64,000 bases of DNA. It comes from Diadema setosum (lineage: Eukaryota > Echinodermata > Echinoidea > Diadematoida > Diadematidae). Position 1 is the first letter of the stretch. Every line of letters begins with the position of its first letter. This document shows positions 24,456 to 36,292 of this stretch, in pieces. Under the pieces are notes generated by a model. That model saw nothing but the letters and a program-made list of their open reading frames with translations, had not been told where the DNA came from and did no database searches. The DNA is taken from assembly GCF_964275005.1 (NCBI RefSeq), contig NC_092705.1:7242641-7306640 (forward strand). Reading direction: 5' to 3'. The translations under genes and the position numbers were made by a program.

Positions 24456-24646
24456 AGGGCAATTACCCCCGGAGGACAATTACTCCCTGGCGAAATACTG
24501 CTTAGTGATAAGGTTAGAGTAAAGATTAGGGTTAGGGTTAGGTTCAGGGTTTGAGTTTTGGTTATAGGGTTAGGATTAGGTTCAGGATTAGGGTTAGGGT
24601 CAGGGGAAGGGTCTGAGGCAATTGTCCAGGAGGTAATTGCCCTAGA
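24456..24646. mobile_element. Foldback element with TTAGGG-rich core
   Basis: GGGCAATTACCCCCGGAGGA at 24458-24477 pairs with the reverse complement of 24620-24642 (CAATTGTCCAGGAGGTAATTGCC). The intervening core (24515-24610) contains repeated AGGGTTAGGGTT variants with interspersed AGGTTCAGGG. The arms show it is an interspersed element rather than a true telomere remnant. Confidence 0.7.
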
Positions 24647-24649
24647 CTC

Positions 24650-27600
24650 GTCCTGAGGGTATGTCCGATCCAGCTCCGTCCGATCTGTCGGATCTGTCGG
24701 TCAATTGCTTCTGTGTGGCTCTTTGCCATATCTCTTCGTTGCAGATCTTCTCTGGCTGGCCACCCGGATGTTATAGATGCGCCTCAGACAACAAATGGGG
24801 GACTGTTTGGTTGTTCTCAAACACTGAATAATCGGTGGTAATTTACATCGATGAAGTGCCCATTACGAGTAGATGTAATAAAGACTACTCGACGTAAGAA
24901 ATATTAATTTGAAGGAACCACAGTTGTTTCATTCAGACAGAAGTGCAGGGCCTTGATGATCCATCCTTTAAGAGAAGAAGAATTTTTCGTCACAAAAGGC
25001 AGATAAAATTTCCCTAGAGAAAAAGAAGCTTGGCCAACGTTCTCGAAGTTTTCATGGCGAGAGTGCACTGCAGCCGATGCATGATAGGCGACTATTCTGT
25101 GGGGGAAAATAAGGAACTTATGAATATACATCAAGGGTAATCTCGACTCCTTACTGCTGATTGACCCTTTTGAGCTTGTTGAACTTACTGTTCTGATTTT
25201 CATTATGCTTTTATTATATCATCAAGGAAAAAGGTTTAGATAGGGGACAATAAATGATTAAACAACCCATTCCCGTAACATATCCCTTCCCAATCTACCT
25301 GCCAAAAGTATGAAATGCCATTCCATCCCCGGATTTTTGTTCTTGGCTGCGGTTACTGCGTCACGCCATGAAACTTTTATTTTCCTCCTTCTTCCTGCCC
25401 CCCCCCCCCCCCCATGTTCATCCGTGCATCAGAGCGGAACTCTGAGCGAGTGGGATGTCATTAATTTGCATTTTGGTCTTCTATAACAAATCCCTCCCTC
25501 CCACACACCTTTACGCACACATACACACACATACTCCCTCACACACATTCTTATTAGTCCGGTAAAAATGAATACGCTGTTTCAGCTTACAGAATAGGGT
25601 TTAAGACAATTTTCCTGCCCGCAAGGTGGGAGTAGAACCAGAGTATCATAAGGCAGCTGTCTAAACTTATTCGTGGTATAACTGCTCTACTGCCGGTGGA
25701 GTTTGACGTGTTTTCGCTTCCTGTACGAGATGATCCGGTGTCGGACGATCCTGATCGGAACTACCCATTTTGTTTCAGTTCTGGTGTAAAAGTGAGTATC
25801 AGTTAACGTAACAATAACTAACATAAGGCTGTGACTGAAACAATATCAGTTGTGTCTGCATTTCAACCGTCATCGATGGTTGTCATATTGATTGTCATGA
25901 TCGACGGCAAATGCGATTAAATTTTCTTTTTTTCCGGCAGGAAGTCGTGTTGTGTATGAGATACAGTGATGAGCAAGATAAAACGTAGTATCATAATTTG
26001 ACTTCTAGAAGTCATATGCGCCATCCTGAGAAAGGTATTTAGACATATGAAGTATTTGACATACTTGGTTACTACTGAAACTGCTGTCATATTATGTGTC
26101 AAAGAATTTCATGTGATTTTTACATTCACGGGGAAATCTTCAAGTTATGCGTAGGTATAAGATCCAGCCTCGAGAATGATGACAGTTATATAAAACAAAA
26201 AACAAAAACAAAATAAGCAAACAAAGTGGTTGAACTACGAGTCCAAAAGCTAAAATGAAAATTGAAGAAAGGATGGTTTAACTTCTTCATGAAGTGCTTT
26301 GGACAAAGAGTTATGAAATAGATTTAGGCAACGAATCAGTGAAATTGTTAACGCCATTGGATCTCATAACAAGGCAACTTTCAACAACTTGCATGTCGAT
26401 GATGCTAGCTCTTACAGTAAATCGCCACCGAGCTCGCGTCAGGTTGTATTAAACGTCGCTCTCAACATGTTTTGATGAGCAAAAGGTCTGCCTTATCGCC
26501 ATGATTGTTTTTGATTCTACAGAGTGTCAGGGAGAGTGCATTCACCATGATTATTTCTCAGAGTCATAAGATAAGGAGTGTTGTTGATACTTTTTTAAAG
26601 GGTTTCAAGATCACTGCCACTTCGGGTGATGTGTGGAAAGAAAATTGAGTTTTCAACAGATGACGTCATAATCACGTGAATAAGCGGCATACTAGTATAT
26701 TTTCCCATGAGTATGCATAGGACGCCATGCGGGTTGAAGTATGCTCATATAGTCAAATGACATGCAATATTTCCTTTAAAAAGCAAAATGCGATGTTTCA
26801 CAGACTCGTTACGTCACGGTCACCGCATTAAGAAAACGCATGTTCTCTCTGGGGCAGATTGTCTTTTGGTATCACGTTACATAGATAATGTGAACAAGTG
26901 ACAGTCAAGCTTCGAAAAGAATATTATGTTTGCAGAATAACGTATGGAAGATGACATGATGCTCCGCTTGGATGTCTTTTTTAGACATGGTATCAGTTGC
27001 TGAGTACATAGCAACCCTAAACATAAACTATTTGCCACTCACTTTACTTCGATGAATCCATTTATTACATGATGATTTGTACCATGGGCTCATTACATAC
27101 AGTCTGTGGGAGATTTAATGTGACATTTTATAATCGCGTTTGGAGTGTTAACGCACACACAAACACACACACTTTGGGTTGGCGTGTGCATGGAAGGGAA
27201 TCTCCACGGTTGGATTCCCTCATTGTTTACCGCCAAAAAGCAACCCACGGGTTTTTTGACATGCTGTTGTCTGTCTCCTCATGTCTTTTCACGGTCTTTG
27301 TGATGCTGTGTCCTTGTATCTTTTCACCAATGCTTATGCATGATGGCGAATCAACGCCCCGTTCGTCGCAAACAGAACAAGGGATTGGCTTCGGTATCTA
27401 TTACAGTGGCATAGTTTTGTCAGTTTTAGCGCTGTATTCCAGGATTTTGACAATCACTTTGGATTGCACTGATTCGACACTCTCGTTTAACATTTCAGCA
27501 CATAGATGTGAAGCCATTTATCCATTCTGGATTATATAAAACAAGACGGCACTGATAGCACGAACACGTAAGATGAGCAATTCGTCATAAAATGTGATGA

Positions 27601-27826
27601 AAGTCGAGAAAGTAGGAGCCTGTATAGAGAGAGATGCACGTTCCCACCACTCTGAATTTTATTATCTGACTATAAAGAATGAAATTATAATTCATCGAGT
27701 AGACCAAGGTTTGAGAAGAAGTGAAATGATCAACAAAGAGAAGACGAAAGGAAGAAGTGAGGAAGACTAGAAAGTGAAAACATTTGGGAATGCATCACAC
27801 AGCAACACAGAGCAAATGTTTAAATC
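24650..27826. other. Intergenic stretch, no gene recognised
   Basis: Contains a C run at about 25399-25413, a short CA-rich patch near 25500-25550 and otherwise unremarkable DNA. The frame at 27069-27539 (plus, hydrophobic second half) has no supporting motif or splice sites. Confidence 0.4.
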
Positions 27827-28411
27827 AGAATGAAACCCCAATATGCAAATTGAATGAATGCAGTAAAATTAGTAGAACACATCAGTAAAAAATTTGAGGG
27901 AAATCGGATAATCCCTTGAAAAGTCATGAATTGTAAAGTTTTGGTGCAGCCATCGCTGGATTAGAAGACTACAAAATTCGGTAACGGCATACATGGAAAG
28001 CGATATAGACTAAAATAAAAGAAAATTCAACCGACATTTTCACTTTTCTGGCAAAATAAAAGAGCACTCGACTTACGTTGTTGAGAAAGCAGAGGGAATA
28101 ATAATACCCTTAACATACTATGTCAGCAACAAGTCGGGAGAATGTTCACTTTTCATTAAAAAAGACTTGTATTTTGTGGAATTCTTTTTAATTTTTAATC
28201 TTTTTTTAACATTTTGCATCGTTTTCCACATGTGGCGTCATCTGGTCATGTTAATATAATAGTCATCCCATCATCCAGCACTGGCTGCACCGAAACTTTA
28301 AGAATTCATTAAAGTTTGAACGAATTGTATTATTTTCCTTAAACTTCGCTGATGCGTTCTACTGATATTGCTGCATTCACTCAATCTACTTGATGTAGAG
28401 CTTCATTCCCT
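27827..28411. mobile_element. Foldback MITE, about 585 bases
   Basis: The left part (27827-27965) and right part (28255-28411) are diverged reverse complements. TTTTGGTGCAGCCATCGCTGG on the left pairs with CCAGCACTGGCTGCACCGAAA on the right, and TGAATGAATGCAGTAAAATTAGTAGAAC pairs with the region ending GCATTCACTCAATC. The middle is AT-rich with no coding capacity. Confidence 0.7.
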
Positions 28412-31400
28412 TTTCTATTAGATTAGTATATGAGTACTGCAAGACCATATGTAGTAGATTAGGACCTAGGCACTGAATCCTTATTCAACATGTTCAATGT
28501 GATGTTGGGTTCAAATCGTATCTGGAAAACCAGATATTTTCCAGTGTTTCCCCGTTTGACTAAGATACAAGAAAGTTCACTTGGGGAATGATAACAGCAC
28601 GGACCTCTGGTGGAACAGTGCTTCACTGAAGAGCCCACCCTGGGTAGATTCTGAAGAAATATTGTTATTGGTAGTTCTGATGTAATTAGCATTACGGCCG
28701 TAGTTCCCGTATTATTATTGCTTTTGAAACTGTAATCATTTATATCTACTTCTGTACAACCAGTTCGACTGCCATCGTTGTTTTCGACGTCGTTTTTACA
28801 ATGGTATAGATTTCGTCCCCTCCTCACCGGTGGCAAAGAATGGCGTGTGTTATTCAATCATAAGGTGAACTTCGCTCTTGAGTGTTTGCCGCATTAGTTC
28901 TGAAAATAGAATGATGACGCCAAGTTTGCTAATATAATGGGTTCATCTTTACTAAGGAACAGAAAAAAATGTTTCAAAAGTTATCAATTTGTAAGTCTGA
29001 GACATTATTCGTATTATGTGTAAATAGGCATATTTAGTACCTTATTGTCTTCGTTTACTCAAAGGTCATTATATTGAATGTCGAGATTTTCTTAATATTT
29101 ACACATTTCCCACTTTCAAATTTATATGTTATCATGGTCTCTTTTCAAAAGGTAGACGGTGAGTGACCCCACTGACGTTTCATAATGCACGACGTCTTCA
29201 AAGAAAATAAGCTCGGTGATATATATTACAAATTATTGAGATTAATATTCAACCAGAATACGAGTATATGATATGTGAACTGGTCGTCTCTGTTTAAATT
29301 GGTGCCAAATGTGCCATGATTGTTGGTCTTACGAACAGAGCCACTCGAAATAGATATGCTGCTTAATAAGTATGCATAGTATTATTGGAAGTGTTTAGTC
29401 CTTGTAGCAGGGTAAATAGGAACGATAATACGTTTTCATCACTTGCATTCTGAGTAAGACCCTGAAACGACCCACTAAGCCCATCTAACAAGGATTTCTA
29501 GGTGTATCTCCTTTGGTTTAGTGACAAATTATATTTCGACTGTAACTGTTAGTCTACTCTGGACGAATAATGACGCAAGTAACGATGCTATCAAGTCTAC
29601 TCGCCTATAATAGTACCTCCTTCATCTAACTGTACATCGCGGAATCTTATGAATAGAGCAGAGCTGGGGAGTTTCCATGGATTATCAAGTCTGTGGCTAT
29701 TTTTATTGTCAGAACAGGCCGCCTACTTTCGGCTCTTTTAAAATGCACCTTGTAACAACGTCCTGATATGGACTGTCGGGTTGAGTGCTGAAAGACCCGT
29801 CGTCTATAGATATACCGCAGCATTCCCGTCCTCTCGTAGCCTATCCGATAGGCGTCGGGCTGTATCGATACTAGACTGATCGCTATATGGAGACGGACAT
29901 GCGAGGGCTTCAGCTAGTCCTCTCGCAGCATCATTGTGCATGTGTGACCCGCACTCTTCGCAGAGCAGCAAATTCTTTATATTTCTTTTCAAACTTCATA
30001 CGAAGATCTCTGCCGAGCCGGCCCTAATCTGTGTTTATAATCTAAATGTACCTATTCCATGTTCATTCCTTTGGGGCATTTACCTTTGAAATCTTGTTAT
30101 GCATCAGATTTTGATAAATGACACGAATTCTGTTAATCCGCTAAATCTCCCAATTTGCTCACACAATCTAATTGTTAACTGATTGGCATAAACAAACTGC
30201 AACAGCTGAAATTCTGTGGAAACGTAGGATGCATATATGAAGTTGTGTTTTATATCTTAGTTTATATTGTGATCCAATGATGTAGCTAAACGTAAAAATA
30301 AAAACAAAAACAAAAACAGAGAAGACAACTATGAGGATCAGAAAATGATTAAAAGCGCATAATAGTACATTGATTTCTTCTTAGAGTAATCGTGTAGTTG
30401 GTATAGGCGCGATTGACCGATGGTACCCTTGTCAGTTTTTCTTTTTGAGATGATACAAGACAGGGGAGGTTTTACATGCTGTTTGGACAACAGGCTAAGC
30501 CGGACATTGTCCGGAACAAATCGTAAACCCTCTCTAAAGAAATCCTGAGCGCAATCCCCTCACCAAACAGCTTTCGGCTCGTTGGTCATTGATTGTGCCA
30601 ACTGACGGAAAGGCAGTAAAAGAAAACACAAGAAAATATGGGGTAAGAAAAAGGTACAAGACGACCGCAGGGCCGTTTATTGCGTGCGAAGGAAGTCTCT
30701 GAAAGTAAGACCGAAGTAAGTACTGAAGCGACCCGAGGTCGTTGGCGCGCTGTTTTGTCGCTGTATTTCAAAGAATCATGATTTCGCAGAACTCGGCAGT
30801 GCGTTTATTACGTGAGAAAGGGAGTGTGAATATGATCTGGATGTAGTCCATGTTAGGCCATCGTCACCGGCTGCGAAAGAAACGGAACGTGATATTCGTG
30901 TCGAACCAAGTCTGAAACCGGGATGATATCTTGTTGGATGAATGCGGTAAGCTTTATTACAACAAACTTAAGCTTCAACCGACCTTACAACTGGTTGTAT
31001 CTGCACTTGTAGTAAGTTGCATCTTGTCAAAACCCGTTATGCGTTTGATATAAGTAATGCTCGCCTAAAATACTATATAGTATTATGCATGGTATATACG
31101 CTCACCTGATTCTCAAACAGCACGAAGAACAACTATCAGAAAAGTTATAAAAACACGCAGGACAATTACTGAAGTTACCTGCAACTGGCAATCTTGCAAG
31201 CGTTTACGTTTTGCCTATAATAAAGCTTTATTTCCCACGTATTTTAAACATTGTCCTGTGCCCTATCACTATCCATAGATTAGTTCAAACGTCTCAATAT
31301 TATCAATTATAAAATATGACAAGTCAATGTTGGTATGAAGAGGAAGTAATGGCCAAAGGTCTCTGCTAAGAAAACAGTTCCACAGCTTCATATAATCAGA

Positions 31401-31648
31401 TGATAAGTCCTACCCCATGTTCCTTGTGTAATCTATGATAGTATGTCACATCTTTTCACGTGACACGTTGACCACGTGACACATACACCTCATGTCTTAA
31501 ACTTACGGCTGAAAAAAAAGAGATAGAAACTGATGAAGACGTTGTCTCGTTGAGCTTGTGAAAATCTTTGTATTGCGTCAACCTATATCATGTACTCGTG
31601 ATGATTGTCTATACACATTCACATGTGACAGCGTCCTCGGTGCTAGTC
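28412..31648. other. Intergenic stretch, no gene recognised
   Basis: Open frames on the minus strand at 28459-28857 and 29804-29992 have fairly protein-like composition but begin without a supported ATG or acceptor and match no family I know. They could be exons of an unrecognised gene. I see no other structure. Confidence 0.35.
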
Positions 31649-32116
31649 TTAAAGAAACAGTTTACCTTTGAGAGCAGTGATTTAAAAAATTTTCGAGTTA
31701 TCACATTTGATGCATATGTGTAGGTCAGTTGCATCACAAAACATTCTATCATATAAAAAGTTTGCAATAAATCCTAAAATATAGGGAGATATTACTGTTT
31801 TTCTCATTAAACCATAACTGCAGACGGTTTAGTCTAGAAACAACTTTAATATAACTATTTTTCACATTTTGTATATTTAACAGTACTTAACATTGATTAT
31901 CCTGATTAAAATTTTTACAGTGGTTGTATCTATGCCTAACTCACATTTCAGAACTATTTTGAAGTACTAAAGCTATGTTTTTGTTTCATCTGCAAAATGT
32001 AAATTATGCTTTTAACTGCCAACATACTTTCACCCATCGATGCCATTTTTCATGATATTCTGAGACTCACGAAAAACGCCTTTAATTCTCATGCACCACT
32101 GAGGTGAAGACTTAAA
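31649..32116. mobile_element. Dispersed repeat, copy 1, TTAA at left end
   Basis: Begins TTAAAGAAACAGTTTACC at 31649. The part at about 31701-32045 is clearly similar to 37351-37695 in the same orientation, sharing words such as TCACATTTGATGCATAT, CATTTTGTATATT, AACATTGATTAT and TTTTTGTTTCATCT. The right end is uncertain; TCACCTCAGTGG-type sequence near 32095-32116 is weakly inverted relative to the left end. Confidence 0.6.
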
Positions 32117-32250
32117 AAAAAACATTGTTTTAAATTTATTTTCTTTTGTTTGAACTGAGGAGTGCGTTGTAACATATCATCTAATATCTCATTTTAACTT
32201 CAATTCAGTTGGAATTTAAATTCATTATCATGTATTTTCTTGAGTGACAG

Positions 32251-32395
32251 TATAATAATGATAATAATGATAATAAAAATAGTAATAGTAGTAGTAGTAG
32301 TCACGTTAGTAATAATAATGATGTCAATAATAATAGCAATAACAATAACAATAGGGATATTAATAATAATAATATATATATACCGGTAGATCACT
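32251..32395 (+). repeat. Degenerate AAT/AGT/AAC trinucleotide tract
   Basis: Runs of ATAATG, AGT, AATAAT and AACAAT triplets, ending in a short TA run. Apparent Ile/Thr-rich frames on the minus strand are repeat translations. Confidence 0.85.
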
Positions 32396-32744
32396 ATATA
32401 TATTAAAAAAGACAAATTTCTTATTATGCACAGATCGTAACAAAAGAACGATATCTCGACAAATGTCGTCATTATATTTGGAAGACGATGTGATAAGGCA
32501 AGAAATATTAAGAAACCTATATACCTAGCTAATTATTTGAATTCCAGAATCGCTTAAATTTTTCCTCTCATAATAATTGGGAATGTCAATATATACTATA
32601 ATATAGACCTTCTATATGCTTCCAAGAGCAATGCAAATTATTTGATCTTTTTATCATAGAAGGTATACGCGTCTCTCCTACGTCGTTCTATTACAAGTAA
32701 AGTTTTAATTTGTAAAAAAAAATAAAAAAAAAATCGAGTAGTGC

Positions 32745-32767
32745 ATATATATATATATATATATATA
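32745..32767 (+). repeat. (TA)n microsatellite
   Basis: A short TA run of about 11 units just before the duplicated segment at 32841-33006. Confidence 0.85.
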
Positions 32768-32840
32768 CATAATTTGCGTATTCAATTGATATCTCCTTTT
32801 TCATCATGAATTTTATCTAAATTTCATCTGTATAGGCATA

Positions 32841-32919
32841 TAAGTTTTGCTGTTTGATGTACATATATATATATATATAAATGTTGAATACTCAGGGTTC
32901 CATAATAAGTTTTGCTGTT

Positions 32920-32977
<58 letters not shown>

Positions 32978-33006
32978 ATATATGTTTAATACTCAGGGTT
33001 CCATAA
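32841..33006 (+). repeat. Tandem duplication, each copy with a (TA)n core
   Basis: Two copies share the left flank ATAAGTTTTGCTGTTTGATGT (32840-32860 and 32907-32927) and the right flank ATACTCAGGGTTCCATAAT (about 32888-32906 and 32989-33007). They differ mainly in the length of the central TA run, short in the first copy and about 30 units in the second. Confidence 0.85.
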
Positions 33007-33640
33007 TGGAAGACCACTGTTCATTGTTGAATGGCCGGGTCTACCCTGACAAAAGATTAGAAATAAATATATGCATAAAAATACTTTAACCCCTTGGAAG
33101 TTTAATCAAAAGATCAAACTATTTTTCAACAGCAATATTGTCACATCATTTTTTTGAAGGTGAATGTCGCCATAACTAAATAACTGATAATGATATTGGT
33201 CATTTAGTAAAGATCTTTACATTGTAAGAAGTGATAGAAAGTCACTAACAAGAAAATTCTTTGTGCAAAATAAATCAAAAGTTCAATAAAAGTTTCAACG
33301 ATATTGGTCAAATATGAAGTCATAATTCGTTTGAATATTTTAACGCAAATTATCCCTCATGATACTGCTATAACATGTATATAAGATGTAACTCTATGGG
33401 CAATACACAGTAGGTATCTTACGATCATCGCACATACCTCAATACACAGGCTGAACTTTTTTGAATGAACGGAGTATATTTGACTCCCTTTCGTTTATCT
33501 CTGCATGAAGCATACAAGGGGAAGGTTCACGAACACTATCATGTAACCCCAGTGACCTTTTAGGGTTGTCATAGTGAACTAAATTAAACAGGTTTTGATG
33601 TTTATACAGACATCTACACACACCCTATTACAAACACATA

Positions 33641-33641
<1 letters not shown>

Positions 33642-33698
<57 letters not shown>

Positions 33699-33722
33699 CA
33701 CACACACACACACACAAACACA
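33642..33722 (+). repeat. (AC)n microsatellite
   Basis: About 40 AC units with a few interruptions. Confidence 0.95.
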
Positions 33723-34185
33723 CTATATTATTGCCTGATATGCCCGCTTACATCGACGGGTTACCAACCGACTGCTTTAAATAATTCAATTGCTTGCTAT
33801 TATGTGATGCAAATATTTTTGAAATGGCTTGATTGATATCTAAACACAGGTGAAAGAGGCAGCCCATCCGTCTTTCTCCTATAGTCAGTACAGTGCATTT
33901 TGACATGGTATATAGATATAAGACCTATAAATGTAGACTATACGTGTTTGGACTTGGATATTGTATATCTCTTTATGCTTCTGGCTGGACTGGACAATGA
34001 TGATGGAATTACGATTTTACATGTTAAATTCAGCACTCGTAAGTACATGTTCTAACGATAACCCCTTTCATGATTTTTTTTTTTTTTTTGTGAGGATGGA
34101 GAATTAAACCCTTTAGATGTGAAGGGCAATAAACAAGGATGATATCTATGATAACAGTAGCGAGGCCTATAGTAACGATGATAGT

Positions 34186-34290
34186 ATGATAATGATAATG
34201 ATAATGATTATGAAAACGAAAAACAATCTGAGGATAATGATGACTGCAACAATAATAAAATTGACCTTAATGATAATTATACTAACAACT
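34186..34290 (+). repeat. Degenerate GATAAT tract
   Basis: Irregular GATAAT, AATGAT and AACAAT units. Confidence 0.7.
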
Positions 34291-34350
34291 GATATCAATG
34301 CATTGTAACATCGGTAACAGACAAATAGGCCTACTGGAAGACCTTTTAGC

Positions 34351-34516
34351 GGACCCTGTCATTACCCCGGTATCACCAAAGGAGGTACTTGCTGTACCTC
34401 CTTGGTACTTTCATCATAGGACCCTGTCATTACCACGGTATCACCAAAGGAGATTCTTGCTGTACCTCCTTTGGTATCACCAGGGAGGTGGAAGATGTTT
34501 TCTTCTACCTCCCTGG
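34351..34516 (+). repeat. Cluster of three tandem hairpins
   Basis: GGACCCTGTCATTACC at 34351 recurs at 34419 (period 68). Each repeat is followed by an inverted pair: ACCAAAGGAGGTAC...GTACCTCCTTGGT (34375-34406) and ACCAAAGGAGATTC...CCTCCTTTGGT (34443-34475). A third hairpin follows directly, CCAGGGAGGTGGAAG...CTTCTACCTCCCTGG (34480-34516), with a stem of 14 of 15. The loops are about 6-8 bases. No coding or tRNA-like character is seen. Confidence 0.8.
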
Positions 34517-34519
34517 TAT

Positions 34520-36258
34520 CAGCAGATGCTAGTACACCGGCCGATCCCTATACCAATTTACACATACTGGGTTAAGGGGGAGGAAATTATAAAACACTTT
34601 TCATAGATCGAACCCAAGATCGTCTGTTTAGGCGCGAGAGCCTAATCCAACTATACACACTCCATATGTCTCCCTGTGGCATACCGACACCATCCCGGCA
34701 GTGACCAGCGTGACCTGGCTTACATCAAGCTTCCATCTTCCGCCAGTCATCGACAAGCCAACTTTCAAGATCGTTTACACTAGTTGTAATACACGAATGA
34801 TACACTCCCTGGATTATTGTTTCTCATGTCAAATAGAATGTCTGATGGAGTACTAAGCAGCTTGCAGAGATACGGAGCAGACTGAATTATGGAGAATAAA
34901 GACTGCGTTTTGAAAGTGGGTCAAGGGGGCAAAACTTGACTTACCAAGCTCCAGAAACGTGACGTCGGTTCGCCATTATAGTTACTCCCATTCCATTGGC
35001 TTTTACGTCTTCCCTCAACCTATAGACAAAGTAGGTTTGGAATAAAGGATGTTTTTTTTTTTGGTTATTGTTGTTGTAAAGAACATAGAGCAAAACAGAG
35101 AGGAAAGGAAAAAAAACACGTTAAAATACTGACCGAGTCAGAGCAGCTGTAGTGCTTATGCTGTGCATATGTGAACTGGGGTAAAGAAACGAGTTTTTCG
35201 GAGTTACGGTGAAAGTATCTACCCCTCATGTCACTGGCCATCTATCATCATCAGCACAAATTATCAAAACGGAAAGAAATGTTAAGAAAATATGCCGCAT
35301 ATCATTATTAGGTATGGAATTTTCTGGCTTCGTTTTTCCTTTGTACGACCCTTATTCTCTCGGGGGATAATTTTTACCCGCATTCTCTTGAAAGGCGGTG
35401 TTACAAAGAACCATTGAAAACGATGTCACGGCTGAACAGTCTGCGCAAGAAAACTCAGCAAACGTGCTAGCTTGGCCCGAACGAATGGTGCTAAAGAACT
35501 CAAGTATGCCATTATACTCTAGTTATGTTGGAAGTGCTAGATATTTGATTTGCGAATACAAGGCGACAGAGAGAGAGAGAGAGAGAAAAAAAAAAGACGT
35601 GTGGGTAATGTAGGACGGGCAAGATAAACTTTACACGGGTTCTGAAGAGGGGATTAAGCTTACAATTAGTGTAGTCTGTACGATACAACGGCTTTTCAAT
35701 AGTCAAATCAGACGTAGCTAGCTCTCCTTCGTGTGACGTTTCGTATATTCCTGTATACCCAGGAATGAACTTTCTGCGCTCAGCGCATTGAACTTCATAA
35801 CTCCGCCGTTTGCCCAACTTCTCAAATGACGTTCTGGGACTCTGACGTGCAACAGATGACATCGCGACCTTCGAACAACCAAAAATGTGCAGGCCGCCAG
35901 TCGCGGGGTTGTTTTTATTTCGTCCCATCCCAATGAGATTTATAACAGGCCAGATCGCGGGGCGACTGAGGAATAGTAGAGGGGAAATCGACTGATGCTG
36001 CGACTCTCTGCGTGTAGGAAAAGAGAGTCGCTCAGTTGTCGTGTAACGTAAGTATGTCCTTGGTCCAACTTTTCGTTGTCTGGCCGTCTTATCATTGTAG
36101 CTTACTTGAATATCTGCAGTGTCTGTCGAGAGTATTGGAAGCACATGAAATAAAGTAGGAACCATGAGATTTATCGATGGTGAACCATGATGGTGGGAGC
36201 TCTTCGACCAGGTTGAATCCCTGGCGAGACAAACTTGGCGGGAAATGAGCACTTGGTC
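34520..36258 (+). promoter_or_regulatory. Region upstream of the giant gene's tentative first exon
   Basis: The right part (35640-36258) is richer in GC and CG than its surroundings, as expected near a promoter or 5' UTR. A perfect 10-base hairpin GCGACTCTCT...AGAGAGTCGC lies at 36000-36031. A minus-strand open frame of 254 codons (35512-36276) covers the same stretch; its first codon is GTG and I recognise no family in it. No core promoter motif could be defended. Confidence 0.3.
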
Positions 36259-36292
36259 ATGGCGGTGACATTTCACTGCAATCGAAATCTCG
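36259..36292 (+). CDS. Tentative coding exon 1 of the giant SxIP repeat protein
   Basis: An ATG at 36259 opens a frame encoding MAVTFHCNRNL and one further base, followed by a strong donor G|GTAAGT at 36293. The resulting phase 1 intron matches exactly the phase required by the exon at 39575, with the joined codon G+AT giving Asp. A short upstream frame starting ATGAGCACTTGG at 36245 ends overlapping this ATG in another frame and could act as a uORF. The link rests on splice consensus and phase alone (a chance phase match is one in three), so another first exon is possible. A transcript read across 36292|39575 would settle it. Confidence 0.4.

Noticed and set aside
24515..24610. True interstitial telomere from a chromosome fusion
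   Set aside because: The TTAGGG words are degenerate and enclosed by inverted arms, which fits a mobile element better.
27069..27539. 156-codon plus-strand frame with hydrophobic half
   Set aside because: No family recognised. It sits in repeat-rich intergenic DNA and its first part includes a CA-repeat translation (AHTNTHT).
30586..30771. Similarity between the SDKTARQR frame here and NDKTARQR on the minus strand near 36100
   Set aside because: Similarity covers only about 30 bases and then fades. I could not show a shared repeat by eye.
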